A stretch of DNA of 64,000 nucleotides from Microplitis mediator. Its lineage: Eukaryota; Arthropoda; Insecta; Hymenoptera; Braconidae. Positions 11,925 to 64,000 of the stretch are shown piece after piece. The notes beneath the pieces are model-generated. The model had not been told where the DNA came from. It did no database searches and saw nothing but the letters and a program-made list of their open reading frames with translations. The first letter of the stretch is position 1. The number at the start of each line of letters is the position of its first letter. The position numbers and the translations under genes were made by a program. The DNA lies in NCBI RefSeq assembly GCF_029852145.1, contig NC_079969.1, positions 27,334,459 to 27,398,458 of the forward strand. The letters are read 5' to 3'.

Positions 11925-14004
11925 TTCTTTAAATCCCGAAAATGACAACAACAGCAACAAAAGATAACAAATTAGGGGCGCAACTGCTGCCTCCTGGTGG
12001 CCGGTCTCCGGGGTCTGATGTAGATCTCGAGCAGAGGATGTCTATAGTCCAGGTAGGCCAGTAGGTATAGGGTAACGCGATGGCATGGTGGTGTGGTGGC
12101 ATAGTAGGAGCAGAGTATAGTAGAGTAGAGCAGAGCTGAGCTGAGCCGAGGAGATGAAGGTGGTGGTGGGTCGGTTGCTCGGTCACAGGGGTTAGTTTCG
12201 AGAGCTGTGTGCAGGTGGGTGGTGTGTGACTCTTTTACTCTCTCCGGTCTGTATATACATTCCCCCCTGGAACGTCGTCTACGTTCAATAACGCGCGCGC
12301 GCCTACGGAATCGCCTGGTCGACGTCGAGCAGTGCCGCCAGAGCTCTCGAAAGGGACGCCCGTGATTTTGCACACCCCCCCGCAACAACCTCTTTCTATA
12401 ATATATACATACATACATACATACCTAGACATTAATATACATATATACATACATATGTGTGTATGTATAATCATTGGGGTACACTCGCGGCTTATGAATA
12501 AATCCACCACGTACCCGCCCGCGATCGCGATTAACGCCGAGAGACTGAGCTGGTAAAAGTAAATTTAAAATAAAATTATAATTTAACGACAAAGTAATAA
12601 ACGTAATGCATAAATGCCGGAAGTCAAAGCTCACCGAGGTAACCTAGTGTGTAATTTTAGTGATAAACCAGCGGAGGATCAACAAGGGTGAGAACGACCC
12701 TCGGAGACAAGATGGAATAAAGTGTCGACTGGGGTGATAGTTGTCGCGTATTTACTAACTGGATACTGACGATTATGTTGGGAGGGTCAGGGTGTCTAAG
12801 AAAGGTCTCTACGTGTGTCTCTTCTTACGCACACTCATCCGCGGGTCCTCTTTATCCGGTATCAGTGTCCTTACCCTCGTCCTGTCGCGACTACGGGATT
12901 TTATTTTGTAAACTCTCTTTTGTAAAAACCCTGAGGCTTTATCAGTGACTAAGTGACTTAACTATTTATATGTTTTGTTCCACTCGAGCAAGTGCTTTAG
13001 ATATTTTTATCTAGTGCTAATTATTATCACTATTAATATTAACAATATTATTATTATTATTGTTGTACGTAAGTGTATAAATATAGAGACAAACACTTGT
13101 TTTAATGAAGTATAATTGGGTGAATATTCACTAGACCTACATGAGGATACTTGGAGAGATAACAAGTGTGGGAAAAATATAATTATCATGTAAAAATATA
13201 ATTATTTGACTTTTTAAAAGAAACATATGTGTATATATATATTATTATTATTAATATTATTATTATTATTATTGGATAGTAAAATGAAAAAATATTTAAC
13301 TAAATGCTCATCCGATGACTGTGACTAGTTAGCGCGGAACTGCTTTTAAAAATAAATACCCGCATTAAATAAATAAATAAACTGATTGATAAATTGTATA
13401 AGTAATTAATAAATAATTGGTATTTAATAATAAATAGTAATAAAATAAAGGTACGATTAGGAGGAAGTATTATCTGATTACAGATAAAATAAATTTAGAT
13501 AGACAACTGACAATTCGCTGGAGATTAAATGAAGTGATGGCAGAGGAAAGGGGAGTTGGTGTGTGTTAATGTGTGAGTGTGTGTGTGTGTGTGTTGCCAG
13601 CTGATGTGCAGGATCGTTAATATAAGCTGTTACTGGGTATGGGAGTAAGTGAGGCACGAGGTCATGAAGATCGCGTGTCTGATGATGTTGTGAATCAGCG
13701 CGATGAGTTTGTGGTATTGCTGTAGATCCAATGCGAGCTGGAATATCTTGGCGAGCGGCTCGAGGTCGCGGTGCCTGTGCTGTCGAGGTCGAGGACCCGG
13801 GACATCGGTCAGATAATTTCGGGAGTGAAAAATAGTTATTGGGAAGAGGATGCTGGTGTTCATGGGAGTTGTGATGTTGGTGATGACGAGGATGATTAAA
13901 ATAACGAGTGCAGTAGGGACATTTGTTAGTGAAATAGAAATGATTATTGTTAAGAAGATGGCAGGAAATGTGTGGATGAGGACGAGCTCGAGTGTGCAGA
14001 CCCA
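11925..14004 (+). promoter_or_regulatory. Putative promoter and 5' leader of the channel gene
   Basis: About 11930-12560 and 12660-12900 are clearly richer in G+C and CpG than neighbouring DNA, as expected near a promoter. TATATAC occurs at about 12250 and (ATAC)n at about 12403-12424. The frame of exon 1 is closed by TAA at 13951-13953, so the leader extends at least to there. Leader exon borders and the transcription start cannot be fixed from sequence. (TG)n at about 13576-13594. Confidence 0.4.
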
Positions 14005-63561
<49,557 letters not shown>

Positions 63562-64000
63562 GTTTGTGTTAAAAATTTATTTTATCAATTACGTTGCGCA
63601 TCTCAAAAGCTTGACATCAGCAAAATATTTTTTTTTTTTTTTCAAATTACGCTCAATGGCGGGAATGCGATTTTTTAAATTTTTGAAAAAATTATCAGGG
63701 AAAGTCCAAAATAAACTGAGAGATTTAGATATCAGTTTAATTTAAAAAAAAAATTACTTCGAATAGAACCAAAAATAAATTTAACTTTCCTTTGAGTCCT
63801 CATTTTTTTTTTTTAATTATACTTTGACAACTTTGTAAAAGTTTGTCTTTAAGCTTCAAATCCTTTTTATTTCAATTTTCTACTTTACATCAAACGTCAA
63901 AGTAAAATGGATTGTCAAAAGTTGTCACAACTGTTAAAAAAAGTTAGACAGAACTCGAGCTCTCGTTCTAAAACAGAAACCAGCCTTCAAACTCTCGATT
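63562..64000. other. Start of NaCP60E intron 17, no feature seen
   Basis: AT-rich with a poly-T run at about 63627-63642. The filter-bearing DIV pore exon was not found before the window end. Confidence 0.65.

Noticed and set aside
63562..63678. Continuation of DIV coding sequence past GACATG
   Set aside because: VCVKNLFYQLRC does not fit the family pattern after LDDM; GTTTGT is taken as the donor.

Overview
This is insect nuclear DNA: AT-rich, with large introns, poly-A/T runs, microsatellites and many short inverted-repeat elements. The proteins look hymenopteran, and a parasitoid wasp is my best guess, but I cannot prove that from sequence alone. There is no bacterial, phage or CRISPR content.

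Two multi-exon genes on the + strand hold nearly all the recognisable coding sequence. At the left edge (1-3608) is the 3' part of a chemosensory ionotropic receptor, most like the IR75 group, in five exons whose phases all join. From about 12-14 kb to beyond the right edge lies a very large voltage-gated cation channel gene. I resolve 17 coding exons (14005-63561) that join in frame into 2059 codons: a long low-complexity N-terminus, domains I, II and III complete, the III-IV linker, and domain IV up to about S5. The selectivity filter is Asp (DI), Glu (DII), Glu (DIII) where classical sodium channels (para) have Lys in DIII. This identifies the gene as the NaCP60E / DSC1 / BSC1 (Nav2) paralogue, a channel known to prefer calcium, and not para. 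The DIV pore and the C-terminus lie beyond the window.

Layout: 1-3608 IR75-like receptor, with a composite transposon carrying a tRNA-like sequence in its last intron. 3.6-11.9 kb is intergenic DNA filled with hairpin elements and a (TG)n tract. 11.9-14.0 kb is a GC-richer putative promoter and leader. 14.0-15.4 kb is channel exon 1. 15.4-34.6 kb is a 19-kb intron holding MITE-like elements, three tandem CACTGTAAAA units separated by (TAA)n, and a possible small nested gene pair near 26.9-28.6 kb. 34.6-51.5 kb is domain I in six exons with 1.5-4-kb repeat-filled introns. 51.6-56.0 kb is the I-II linker and all of domain II, the latter in one exon. 57.1-61.2 kb is domain III. 62.8-63.6 kb is the inactivation linker and domain IV start.

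The non-coding DNA is the more unusual part. At least a dozen families of short terminal-inverted-repeat elements are present, many inserted into each other, and several with unrelated interiors share similar CACTG(T)AAAAA-type ends. I found no gene cluster that looks like a new biochemical system. The candidates worth following are the nested small gene pair, the element families, and the channel's 409-residue N-terminal extension.
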